64,000 nt of DNA, taken from assembly GCF_000313135.1 (NCBI RefSeq), contig NW_004457592.1, positions 233,171 to 297,170 of the forward strand. Direction: 5' to 3'. The first letter of the stretch is position 1, and each line of letters opens with the position of its first letter. The stretch comes from Acanthamoeba castellanii str. Neff. Taxonomy: Eukaryota > Discosea > Longamoebia > Acanthamoebidae. Below, one piece after another: positions 46,999 to 57,475 of this stretch. The notes under the pieces were generated by a model. The model did not search any database. It had not been told where the DNA came from and saw only the letters and a program-made list of their open reading frames with translations. A program made the position numbers and the translations under genes.

Positions 46999-48250
46999 GT
47001 CGGCGTGTGTGCTCTGTGCGTGTACCTGGGTGGTGTACACAGAGGAGGCTTGGATCAGGCCGTAGCCGTTGCGCACCCAGGCGCCGCTGCTGGCCTGGGA
47101 GCCCAGCACCTGAATGCGCAGCGGGTCCTCGAGCAGCGAAAGCGCGTAGCCCACCAAGTCCTGCTTCGAACTGCGCACCCACGCGTACCCCCCCCCAACC
47201 ACGACAACCACAACCAGGTGTGACACGACCGCCACCTTAAGCAGCTAGGCACTGTGCATGGGAGAGGCCGGGCGTACGCGTCGGGGAAGAAGTTGTGGAG
47301 GGGCGCGCGCCACACGAGGGAGGCGGCGACGAGGAGGCGCGTGAGGAGGCGGTGGAGCGTGATGTGGAACGACACGCCCGAGTGGCGGTGCACGTCGTAG
47401 TCGGCCACGCGGTACCGCCCGCCGGCCCACGGCAGGGCCACCAGCTGGCCCGTACCCGCCGGCTTGCCCGGCCGCTCAAGCCCGGCCACGTCCTCGCTCT
47501 CCTGGTCGTCGTCATCCTGTCCAGCCGACGATGATGATGGCGGTGGTGATGATGATGATGACGTCAGCACAAAGGCGGCGGCGTAGTGCGTGGCGTGGGG
47601 GGGTTGGCCAACCTCTTCGGTCTGGGCGGCGCCGGGGGCGACCTCGAGGCTGAGCTGGCCGTCGGGCGAGAGGCGGTAGCGGAGGGGCGCGGCGGACAGG
47701 AGGGCGTCGAGGCACCGGCGGAGCGCCGTCCGCGCGTGGGCCAGCGTCTCGGGCTGGGCGAGGGCTTCCTCGGTCAGCACCTCCACCCCATCCGCCACTT
47801 GCTCCGTCACCGCCTCGATCATCTCAATCTCTGCCGCACGTCATTAGCGATGTGCGTGCGGTGTGTGTGTCGTGTGTGTCGTGTGTGTCGTGTGTGTCGT
47901 GTGTGTCGTGTGTGTCGTGTGTGTCGTGTGTGTGGTGCGTGCGGTGTGTGTACCTAGGGTGAAGGCGTGGACCCAGGAGTTGGACTCGACGGGTACGTGC
48001 GATTGGATGCGGCGGCGGGGCGTGGGGTCCATGCCCTGGAAGAGGTCCCACAGGCGGACGAACCGCTCGAGGGTGGCGAGGGCGCCGGCCACGAGGGGCT
48101 GCACCACCGCCGGCACCGCCGTCACGGCGCGCAGGTCGTAGCAGAGAATCCAAAACAGCCGCTTCCGCAACACGGCCGAACTGGTGTCGATCTCCTTGCT
48201 CACCCTACGCTCTTCCTCAGCTTCCTCGGCTTGCTGAGGCGCCTCCTGGC

Positions 48251-48290
<40 letters not shown>

Positions 48291-50289
48291 GCGTGTCGCA
48301 CACGTGTGCGGTGAGGCCTCACTGCTGCAATGTCTCATACGGACGGGAGCGTTCGCACGAACCAGGAACGCGGTGCGGAGGGTCTTGTAGGTGGTGTCCA
48401 CGAGCATGTCGAGCAGGCCGGCGTTTTGCACCAGGTGCGGGATCAGATGCGGGTGGAAGAATTGCGTAGACATGGTCAGCACCGTCTCATATTTGGACTT
48501 GTGCGCCTTGGTCTTTTCCTCTACACACGACACGACACTCACAGGCATGTGAGATGCAGACCGGCACAGTTGAAAACACCAAACGAGGCGATGCACGCGG
48601 GGAAGGTACCGATGTAGACGTCGACAAGGAAAGGATATGTTTTCACATAGTAAATGGAGAACAGCATCTTGTACTGCGTGTCGCCGATGAGCGTGAAGTA
48701 CCACTTTCGCACCTGTGCACGCCCATGACCGTTCAGTTCATATGTGTCGCGTGTGTCGTGTCGTGCCGCTGTCGCGTCGCGTGTGCGCCTTGATGCAGGC
48801 CGCGAGAGTGGATTGGGTGGGGAGGGAGAAGCAGCACCTCTTCTTGGAGAGGGTCGGGCAGAAGGTGGTCCATGAGGAGGAACTGGATGACGAGCTTGTG
48901 CGCGGCCGAGGCCTCGGGCGCAGGAGGCGGGCCGTCCGGTTCGCCGGCCAAGAGCGGGGCTTCGTCGACGGCCAGGCAGAGCAGCCTCCGCAGAGGGTCG
49001 CCGAAGAAGTCGACCACGTGCTGCAGCCAGTTGAGCAGCAGTCCGCACTGCACCGCCCCCTGGCCCACCTGCATCGCGATCGCTTGCACCTCCTCGTTAC
49101 TGCCATGCGCACACGACACACGGCACACACGGCACACACGACACACGGTGAGCATCAGTTCTGTCGAGAAGGTGGAGACGGACGTACGTGACGGGCTGCG
49201 TGATGGGCGGCACGAGGTGGCGGATGGGCGGAGGCGCGGAGACGGGGGTGAGTCGAGAGCGGAGGCGGGAGACGCGGAGGAGCGTCTGGGCCAGCACGCG
49301 CACCACGGCCCGCAGCGTGGCACGGGCAGCGGTGCGCTGGCGAGGCGTGAGCAGCTCCGATGGATCGACGCCCGAAGTGCCCACGTGGTGGCGGCAATTG
49401 CCTTCCGGCCGCCACGCCAACGGATCACCGCAGTCGCCTGTCGACAGGCATGTGTTATTATTATTATGCATGATCATTATTATTTATTTTATTATTATTT
49501 ATTTATTATAATACTAAACAAAGCGAAGAGCTCTCGTACAGCATCCGCCAGCGACCTGAATCAGGAGGTCTGTGCAGGGCAAGAGACAACAAGAGCACGA
49601 GATGTTAGCATGCACGCCATGACCACTTCGCTGGGGGGGGGAAAGGGACGCCACAGGCGTGCGTGTGCATCAAACGTGTTTGTTGCGCGTGCGGCACGTA
49701 CAGTCGTGTCCCTTGTGGTCTCCCTCCTGGAAGCACTCAACGCACACAGCGCTATGTGCGGAAAAAAAGAAAGAAAAAGAAAAAAATGAGGTGGGCAACA
49801 CGATCGCACGAGTAAAGAACAAAGGGGCGTGTGTGTACCAGGGTTCGTCGTAGCCACAGTTGCGGCACTTGTAGGCCATGTCGCCGTTCTTCCATATCCT
49901 ACCGCACACGTTGGACTTGCCCGCACGCCTCTTCTCCACCTCTTGCTTCACCTCTGCCGGCGAGCCCTCCCCTGGTGCGCGCCACGCCACCGCCACCACC
50001 ACGCACGTGCCAGGACTGGTCAGGGTGCACTGCCAGCTGGCGTGGACCACAGCGAAATGGTGGCCGGCGGCCCACGAACGCTACTGCCAACGATTGGTGG
50101 TAGCAAGGTTTCTCTCTACGCACCGCCACAGAGAATCCAGAGACACGTCTTGAGGGCATCTCGGGCGCTGCCAGGATGGGACAGCAAGTGGTCGTGCACC
50201 GCCTCCTCGATGCACTCGGGATGGTCGGCCATGTAGCGCGAGACAGTTGCATGGTCTGAGGCAAAGATTTGCTCCACAGACAACTCCAT
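41096..50289 (-). CDS. UBR-box E3 ubiquitin ligase (UBR1/UBR3/PRT6 type N-recognin)
   Basis: A 9.2-kb gene with many exons. The start is MELSVEQIFASDHATVSRYM (50289). The UBR box is spread over three exons: VCGRIWKNGDMAYKCRNCGY (near 49900), CAVCVECFQEGDHKGHD (near 49720) and DCGDPLAWRPEGNCRHH (near 49430). Long helical regions follow. A RING-like zinc site comprises CVLCKVSSP (44740), NSCGHLMHPECRHQY (44080) and FRCPLCRSLGNALLP (43840). The C-terminal cysteine-rich UBR module is CLSCGQVP, GLCLFCNRLV, VGSTCCAPQDKPGECN and HALSCAGGEGVFLLARQTIT, ending KRGRPLYLDPARYEQL and LRTLWLDHQ. It is expected to bind proteins with N-degrons and ubiquitylate them. I see no ClpS-like domain, which would favour a PRT6/UBR3-like form. 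The introns carry GT and ACACACACG repeats. Confidence 0.87.
42014..42072. repeat. (GT)n intronic repeat in UBR gene
   Basis: GT dinucleotides with one CGTT break, next to the exon that begins after CGTGTGTACCTGG on the plus strand. On the sense strand it is (CA)n directly after the 5' splice site. Confidence 0.85.
46511..46567. repeat. (GT)n intronic repeat in UBR gene
   Basis: An uninterrupted GT tract of about 28 units; on the sense strand (CA)n. Confidence 0.9.
46953..46996. repeat. (GT)n intronic repeat in UBR gene
   Basis: About 22 GT units in the next upstream intron of the same gene. Confidence 0.9.
47862..47934. repeat. (CGTGTGTGT)n nonamer repeat in UBR gene
   Basis: Seven tandem nonamers TCGTGTGTG on the plus strand, in an intron of the minus-strand UBR gene. 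The unit is the reverse complement of the ACACACACG repeat of DDX10. Confidence 0.9.
48254..48287. repeat. (GT)n intronic repeat in UBR gene
   Basis: About sixteen GT units in an intron of the UBR ligase. Confidence 0.85.
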
Positions 50290-51404
50290 CTGTGGTGTGG
50301 CTTTGTTGAGAGCTTTATTGTTTTTACCTGAAGTACGCAAAAAAAATCAAGTATGCGCGGCATGCGGCTGCGCCTTTTCTCTTTCTGTTTCTTTTCCCTG
50401 TTCATCTTCTCTGCTCGCGTGAGTGCACGTATTGCCTCACTCATCATCCGCCAACCCCACGCACGGTAAGTAAGTACGCCAAGCCCACTAGGCGAAAAGG
50501 GAGGGCTTACTCCTTTCCGTTGCCTTCCTCCATTTGAAGGTATCCTCCTTGAGGGAGGGTATTTAGTAATCCGTCGCAAGTCTCGTCTTGCCGTCCGACG
50601 GTTATCTATTTCGCTCCAGGTTCAAGCTTCCTAGAGCTACCTTTAAATGCATTTCATTCATTCAGCCACAGAGATGGACAAGTTCTCTTGGTTGCACATT
50701 CGTGGTTTATTGTCGACATCAATTAATTTACCTATTCAAGGTTTGTGTCTGTTCGGACGACAGGACGGGAACGCGTTGCAACTTGCGTTGTGCGTTCCCT
50801 GGCTCAGTGCGCACACTGTGCATGAAGCGCAAACATCTGCTAAAGCGTTCGCTGAGTGTTGCTTACCTCCAGCCATTCCAGTCTTTACTCACTGAGTTAG
50901 ACAACGCATGCTTCCTCATAGAACAGCAATATCACTTCATTTGGCTGAGAAGACTTCAAAAGAGAAGAGGCCAAACGCTAGCATCGTGAGTCCCAGCGAC
51001 GGCCAAGTGGACGTGCGACGCTAACGCACACTTGTATTGCCTTAGGTAAACGAAAAGAAATTGTTTTTCTCTCTTTCGGCAGTGTTCCACCAATGGGACA
51101 CCACTTTCGTCCAACACCACCAATGGGAAAGCCTGTTTGGGCATTTTTAGGGCTTTTTCTCTGTCCTTCATTTTCTGTTCTGCCTCTGTGACCTTCGAAG
51201 GGGTCGCTCCACCTCCTCCAGGCCCTTCTCTACCCTCCTGCTGCTCGAGTTCGTGTTGCGTGCGTGAGCTCACCACGGTCGTAGCCACGGTGAGAGGAGG
51301 TCGGACGCTTCCACACAACTCGTAGCCTACACAACCCCGAATCGACTCCTTTCGCGCATTCCCAACCATTTCGGGAGGGGAAGGCGCAGGCCGTCTTCCT
51401 TCGA
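50290..51404. promoter_or_regulatory. 1.1-kb divergent intergenic region
   Basis: No supported gene lies between the UBR start (-) and the next start (+). A minus-strand frame at 50956-51369 contains VTEAEQKMKDREKALKMPK, which looks helical but has no known domain. It could be a small unrecognised gene or 5' UTR. Pyrimidine-rich DNA occurs near 50370-50420 and 51060-51200. Confidence 0.4.
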
Positions 51405-54400
51405 ATGCACCACTCCAAACCCGCCGCCTCCAGCGCCTCGTTCGACGCAGGGTCCCAGCACGACCACAATCTTCTTCTACACAATCGAGTAGAACATGAC
51501 GAAGTCAGTGATTTGATTCTCGACCAGGATGAGGACCACGCCGCCAGTCCCCTACATAGCTACTACGAGTCCAGCGGCCCTGGCACCGTCGAGAGGAAGA
51601 GCGCGACGCCTGGAGCTTCGCCATCGGTGTCATCGGTGCTGATGTCGGCAATTGGTGGTGCTTTCCCCATGGACGACGATTTCGCCCCGCATTCGTCGTC
51701 CTCTTCGTTCGATATAGGCTACCCGAACTTCTCTTCGTTTGGCTCGGGCTCCAGCTCAAGCTCTGGGGGACTCGATGAGCACGATCTCCAATTCTCATCA
51801 TCTCCTCTCCACTTTCCCTCCCATTCTCGACACACGGCCCCTGCAAGTAGCCAGCTGCAGCCACTTCACGCCCCACAACACCGCCCTCCACGAGATCTCG
51901 ATGCCACTCAGGCAAGCCAGCAGGCGAGCATCGATGAGGAGGCCAAGGAAATAATAGCCCGGCTCTACGTGGCCAGTGCCCGCCCATCTCCTGCCTGGTT
52001 CGAGCAGCACCAGTGTGGAAGCATCTTGCACGTGACCACTTCGGATGCTGCATCTTCGACATCTTCGCCATCGAGCGAGCCGATGAGCATCGAGATGGAA
52101 CACAACGGGTCGCCCTCGCACATCACCAGCCGCACCGTGGTGGTGGTGCTCGAGCACCGAAGCGGAGACGTTGCCAGCCTCGGCTCCTCGCTCAAGCATG
52201 CCGCCGACGCGGTGCACGAGACCCTCGGGCTCGACCCCAAGAGGTCCGTACTCCTTCGTGCTGGCGCTGCGAGCGACGGAGGCGACGAAAGCGAACAGCA
52301 GCAGCAGCACGAGGCCGAGGAGCACGAAGTCGTAGCGGCGACGGCGATGGCCTACCTGGTGGCGGGCGCCAAGCTATCGCTGAGGGTGGCGGTGGAGCAG
52401 CTCACCACCGTACTCGGGAGCGACCGGGTGCAGCGCATGGGCGACGGCTTCAAGCGACAGCTCATGGCCATCGAGACCCACGTGTCGCGTCGTCCTCCCT
52501 CGCACGACTTCTTCGCGCCACCGAGCCCCACCGCCAATGTCGAGGCGGTGGCCTCGGCCCCCGCGCCCACGCAGTCTGGCCCGGCGACGGTACCCTCCAC
52601 GCACTTTCATTCCCTCTGCTTGGCCCCTGGTGCGCATTGTCGGGGTGACACTCATTGAGCGTGCGTGCGTCGTGTATGCTCCTCACTGGTGGACAGACAC
52701 AGCCGGCCACCAAAGCGATCAAAGCCGATGGGCCGGATGGCTGGTCCTCTGTCTCGGAGGTAACACAATCTAGGACCCCGCCGCGCTATGCACACATACA
52801 TCGGGAAGCCGATGGCTTAACGGTGGAGGTGGTGGTAAACCAACAGGGCGCGACCAATAAGATGGTGGTGCTCAGCTCCAGCCATCCGGCCTTGCCCGCC
52901 GATGCGTCAGTCTCGTCTTCGACTTCAACCCAGTCGTCCCTGCGTCCACCGACCTCAGCGCCGCAGTACGTGTAGCACGCCCTCCCACCCTACCCACCCC
53001 ACCACCACACACAACGTTGGCAACGTGGGCTGACCTCCGTACGCGCGTCCCTTTTGGTGTCGGCAGAGCGTCGTCGGTGCGTTCGCCCCAACAGTCGGCT
53101 CCCTCCACGCCCATGCTCTCCCCTCGCAGCAGCTCCTCCCAACCTACTTCCCCCAACCCCTACGGTGAGTCCGACAGGTACGTTAAGCCCCACCTCAAAC
53201 GCAAACTCTGGGCTCTCTGCGGTCGTTTCGTTTCGTTTCGGCTAGCTTGCCGCGGTTGCATGACATTAACTGCTGCGCGCGCATGTAACAGTCCCCCCGA
53301 TTCAGCTGGAGGGAAGAGGCCGCGGACGGAGTCAAGCAGCAGCAAGGAGCAGCCTCCCTCGAAGCGGCGCGGCCCCTACCGCTGCGGTCGCTGCGGGATG
53401 CCCAAGCGAGGCCACTCGTGCCCCGAGAGCAGCAAAGGTGCTGCCTCCCTCCCCCCACCCCAATCATTGGTCTGCCCCCCCCCCACCATCACTGCGCGCG
53501 AGGGGCCGGTGCTGAACTGAATTGGCGGGTTGTGAACAGGTCAAGACGGCCCGAGCGCGCAGTCGCCGGCGGTGTCGACGCCCAACACAAGCAGCCTCTC
53601 TTCGTGTCCCTCTACGCCCGCCGCGCCGGTCGTGGTGGCGACCGTGCCCGCCAAAGCCGAACTCCCGCCGCCGGCTTCTCTGCCGCCCTCGGCATCGTGC
53701 ACCGACACCAGCTCCACCCCGTCGCTGTGTTCTTCGACCTCCGCCGCCGCCACCGCGACTGTCGCAACCGCGTCAGATGAGTCGGCAGCCAACGCCGCCG
53801 GAACTCCATCAGCCGGTCCGTCAGGGCCATCAGCATCGGCGGCGGCCGCCGCTGCGTCGCCGGTGTCGCCCTCGTACGACGAGCTGATGTCCAAGATCGC
53901 GGAGCTGATCCGGGATCGGGACTACTACATGAACCGCTACCTGGCCCTCCTCCAGGACGGCGCCGCGGATCACCTGCCGAGCGGGGAGCAGCTCCAGCTC
54001 CATCAGCAGCGCGCCGTCAAGCTTGGCGTCTCCTCCGTCCTGTCCACCCCCGACCGCCGCCAGCCGCAGCCGCAACAGCAGCAAGGCCTGGCGTACCCTT
54101 CTCCTTCGCGTTCTTCTCTCGCCGATCACCAGCAGCAGCAGCAGCAGCGGTACCACCAGCAGCAGCAGCCCGGGAGCGTAGTCCACTCGCCTGCCTCCGC
54201 ACACTCGCCCAGTCATCCGCTCCCTATAGGCCCCCGCTATCAGCCGCAGCAGAAGCAGTACTATCCACAGCAGCAGCAGCACACGCACCACGCGCTGATG
54301 CGGACGTCCAGCACTGGGGACAGCGCGGGAGGGGCCCCCTACAGCTCGCCCTCGTCGTCCCCGTGCCTCACGCGCCACGTCGGATCGTCGCGCTCGGGGT

Positions 54401-54819
54401 TGGTGTCGTCGTCCCCCGTCGCCACCACGACCACGGCCGGCGGCGGTCGGTTCACGATCGGTCGGTTCGGCCCCGACGCCTCGGGCTTCTACTCGCCCTC
54501 GCACCACCACCGAACGACGCGAGAGCCCAACGGCGGCGGCGGCGGCGGCGCGCCCTTCCATTTCTCCTCGCCCTCCTTCGCCCACTCCTCTTCCACCGTG
54601 GCCACGCACCCGACCCAACAGCTCGTCCTGCCCCACTTTGCCAACCCGACAGCTGGCGCCGCAGGCCTCGAGGACCAGCAGCAGCCGCAGGCTGGCCAGC
54701 AGTCATCGACCTCGTCGGTGGTGTCACCCTCGCTCGGGACGTCGTCGTCGCCGCTCTCGCTCAAGGCCGCCGAGGACTTCTTCTACTGGGACGATTTTTG
54801 TGCCTCGACCAACGGCTAG
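51405..54819 (+). CDS. Protein with degenerate dual-specificity-phosphatase fold, zinc knuckle and polyQ tail
   Basis: The first exon begins with a serine-rich region and then, at about residues 180-360, a DSP-like fold: EEAKEIIARLYVASARPSPA, GSILHVTTSDA, SVLLRAGAASDGG, a polyQ/E insert, TAMAYLVAGAKLSLRVAVEQ and GFKRQLMAIE. In active enzymes the P-loop is HCxxGxxRS; here the His and Cys positions read Arg and Ala, so it is probably inactive. A downstream exon encodes YRCGRCGMPKRGHSCP, a small CxxC...GHxC zinc motif after an acidic/basic KRPRTES segment. The C-terminus has a short helix (YDELMSKIAELIRDRDYYMN), then polyQ, polyS and glycine runs, ending FFYWDDFCASTNG. A nuclear regulatory role is possible; no family name is assigned. 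The first intron starts GTACCC near 52588. Confidence 0.7.
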
Positions 54820-55386
54820 TCTTCCACCCACCCGCTCTACTTCTCTTCTTCTCCTCCTCTGCGCCAGCTGCTCCTCCTTTTCCACCCACTTCGACGACAA
54901 CGACGACACGCCAGCCCCCACGGAAGCCGTAGGGGGACGAGAGTGTACTTCCACTACTACTACTACGACTACCACTTCCACTGCCCGCCTCGATGGATGG
55001 CGCGGATGCTGGCGGCCTGACTGCGCCTGGTCGCCACCCACCCTACCCCCCCCCCCTATTTATTGTCAGATCTCGCGCAATGCTGCTGCTTGCAAGTAAA
55101 ATGGATGTGACTGTGCTTGCCCCCCACATGGTGGCTCCACCTCCTGTCGCTGGTGATAGCAAAGGACACTCACTAGTGCCCCCCACTGTGACGCAGCGTC
55201 GAGAAGAACCCGCCAGTGACAACACGACGGCCAAGCGTGAACACGACCACCCGAACCCACTGCTTCAGGGCGCTCAACCGCAAAAATTGTCCAACACAGC
55301 AGAGTAGTGTGCGGTTTATGTGGGGGACGTGTGCGATGGAGCAAGATCTGGGTCATGGACTCTCTCTCGTGCGTCACCGACCCAGG
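54820..55386. other. Convergent intergenic, no gene seen
   Basis: 567 bp between two facing stop codons. A TAC/TACTAC microsatellite lies at about 54950-54975 and a polyC run at 55044-55056. Open frames here are short and unconserved in look. Confidence 0.4.
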
Positions 55387-56094
55387 CTACTGGTAGAGCT
55401 CGTTGGGGATTTCGTTCCACTTCCTCATCTCACCTGCAAAAACGTTGGCAGTGACAGGTGAACAAACAACACAGAACGAAAAAGAGCGTGAGCGGTCGGA
55501 ACGAGGCGCGATTGCTGCGGCCGGCGAGGCTGGGACTCAGAGCGAGCAGGCGGGGCAGCGAGGAGGGAAACATGGGGGCACGCACCAGGGGGACGGGTGA
55601 TCCGGAGCTCGGTGATGTCGGTGAGACCACCCACGCGCGCAGGACCGGTGGCGGAGCCCTCCTTCTCGAGTTCCTTGAGGACGTCGGGCTTGCGGGGCAC
55701 GGGCGGCGAGCGCTTACCAGCGGCGTGCCTCCAGTAGTAGATCGTCGACAGGTCTCGGTGCGCCTTCGCAGGAATAGTCTCCGGCGAGTACTCGGTTCTG
55801 GTGGCAAAATCAACAGAATTAAAATAAAAAATAAAGTAATAGATGTTTGTCAACACCTGGCACAGAGAACGCCTCGAGAGTGTACGATTTGGCTCCTCCT
55901 CTAAATATGAAAGAAAATTGGAGAGTAAATGGAGATTGTGATTGTTTGGGGGGGGCGCACTTGGAGTAGGGCACACGGAAGTTGGTGGGGTACTGGACGT
56001 AGTCGGGCGCCGTGGGCACCGGGTGGAGCGTGAAGTTCGGCCTAAGCGCAGCGCGAATGCGCGACCAGAGTCCAGGCGTCTTCGACGAGGCCAT
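55387..56094 (-). CDS. Probable complex I accessory subunit (NDUFA7/B14.5a, NUZM-like)
   Basis: Three exons (56094-55961, 55797-55586, 55433-55387) join to 130 residues. The pattern FRVPYSKTEYSPETIP followed by RDLSTIYYWRHAAGKRSPP and KPDVLKELEKEG resembles the tyrosine/tryptophan plus basic segment of NDUFA7 and fungal 21-kDa complex I subunits. The end MRKWNEIPNELYQ is compact and conserved-looking. Such subunits lie on the matrix arm of mitochondrial NADH dehydrogenase. The match rests on remembered family pattern only, and another small mitochondrial protein is possible. Introns begin GTGCGC and GTGCGT. The start is 142 bp from that of PABPN1 in divergent orientation. Confidence 0.55.
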
Positions 56095-56236
56095 TCTTTA
56101 CGTTTTGATTCAAAAAAAAAGGCAAAAACAATGAAAAAGCCTGCTAAACGGGTGTGGAAAGCTGCACGATTTGTGACAACGATAGCTTGTTGGGCTTGAT
56201 CTGATCCGCATCACAGAAAGAGCGCCGCTAACAATC
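56095..56236. promoter_or_regulatory. 142-bp divergent promoter region
   Basis: The shortest divergent spacing in the window, shared by the small mitochondrial-type gene and PABPN1. It is A-rich (AAAAAAAAAGGCAAAAACAA near 56112-56131). No TATA box is evident. Confidence 0.4.
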
Positions 56237-57285
56237 ATGTCGGGTGAAGGAGAGGAAGAGCTGTTCGTCCAGGCCGAGGCCGACGACAATCTCGAGGCCC
56301 AGATCGAGGGCGAAGGCGCTGGGCAGGCCACTGATGAGGTATTTCAATTCGATTTTCGCTTTGATTGTTAATTGTAGCAGCAATCAACAAAATATCGACC
56401 TGGCCATTCACAAACTGTCAAATCGGTGGCCATCGGTCCTAGGATTTCTCCGATTTGAAGCGGCAGGTGCAACAGATGCAGGAGGAGGCCGAGAAATTGG
56501 AGGAAATCCAGAAGGAGGTGGAGGCACAGATGGGCACCAGCCCCTCGCCCGCCAACTCGCAGAGCATCGACGCCAGGTCGGTCTACGTCGGCAACGTACA
56601 GCCCCCCACCCCCACCCACCCACCCACCTACCACAGCTATCTGCCCGCGTTCGCTTTCTCTTCTCTTTTATTGAAGCCTGCCGCGCGCGCTCACACTCCA
56701 TGGGCGTGTGGGTGTTGGTGGTAATGGTGGCGGTGGCGGCGTTTGTGGTCGTGATGATGATGATGATGATGGCGGCTGCGACGGCGGCGGCGGCGGGTGA
56801 TTAGGTGGACTACGCGGTGACGCCTCAGGAGTTGCAGGCCCACTTCCAGTCGTGCGGACCCATCAACAGGATCACCATCCTCTGCGACAAGTTCACGGGC
56901 CACCCCAAGGGGTACGCACACTCGTTACACTTCTCTCTTTCGCGCCATTTGTCAACACACGACACGCACGACACACACCGTTTGTACTTTTCCGTGCGAG
57001 ACTCGCTGTACACACTCATAAATGGTGTGTGTTGTGTGTTGTGTGTGTCGCTTGTGCAGGTACGCGTACATCGAGTTCAGCGAGGAGGACGCGGTGGGCA
57101 ATGCGGTCCTGCTGAACGACACGGTGGTGCACGGGAGGCAGATCAAGGTCAACCCCAAGCGGACCAACGTGCCGGGCTTCAACCGCGGCGGGTACAGGGG
57201 CAGAGGCGGCCGCGGCTTCAACCGCGGAGGCTACCGGGGTAGGGGCGGCCGCGGCAGGGGCGGTTACTACCACCCCTACCAGTAG
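56237..57285 (+). CDS. PABPN1: Nuclear poly(A)-binding protein PABPN1/Pabp2
   Basis: Four exons (56237-56338, 56443-56595, 56805-56911, 57060-57285) join to 195 residues. An acidic N-terminus ([12 protein letters not shown]) leads to a coiled-coil, [20 protein letters not shown] single RRM follows with RNP2 SVYVGNVDYAV and RNP1 KGYAYIEF. The C-terminus is [15 protein letters not shown], as in PABPN1, where the arginines are dimethylated. The protein binds growing poly(A) tails in the nucleus, stimulates poly(A) polymerase and sets tail length. The length and order match the family closely. Intron 2 carries a (GAT)n run. Confidence 0.95.
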
Positions 57286-57475
57286 TAGTAGTAGTGGTAG
57301 TTGTCGACCACTGGCGACAGTAGCCGGCCTTGCTTCTTTCGCTCCTGCCAGTTGTTGCAGGGAGCAAGCCTACAAGGTGAAGGTTGTAGGTAAGCCACAA
57401 AACAACAAAAACTTAAAAAAAAAAAAACTTTGCGTGTGCAGGAGTTGTCACAGTGAAGTTGTTATTGTGGTGCAA
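57286..57475. other. Convergent intergenic PABPN1 / APIP
   Basis: 190 bp between facing stops. It has a TAG/TAGTAG run directly after the PABPN1 stop and an A11 run at 57416-57426; no gene. Confidence 0.4.

Noticed and set aside
50956..51369. Minus-strand frame as a separate gene
   Set aside because: Only a helix-like stretch is visible, no domain and no clear splice pattern; kept as a note in the intergenic entry.
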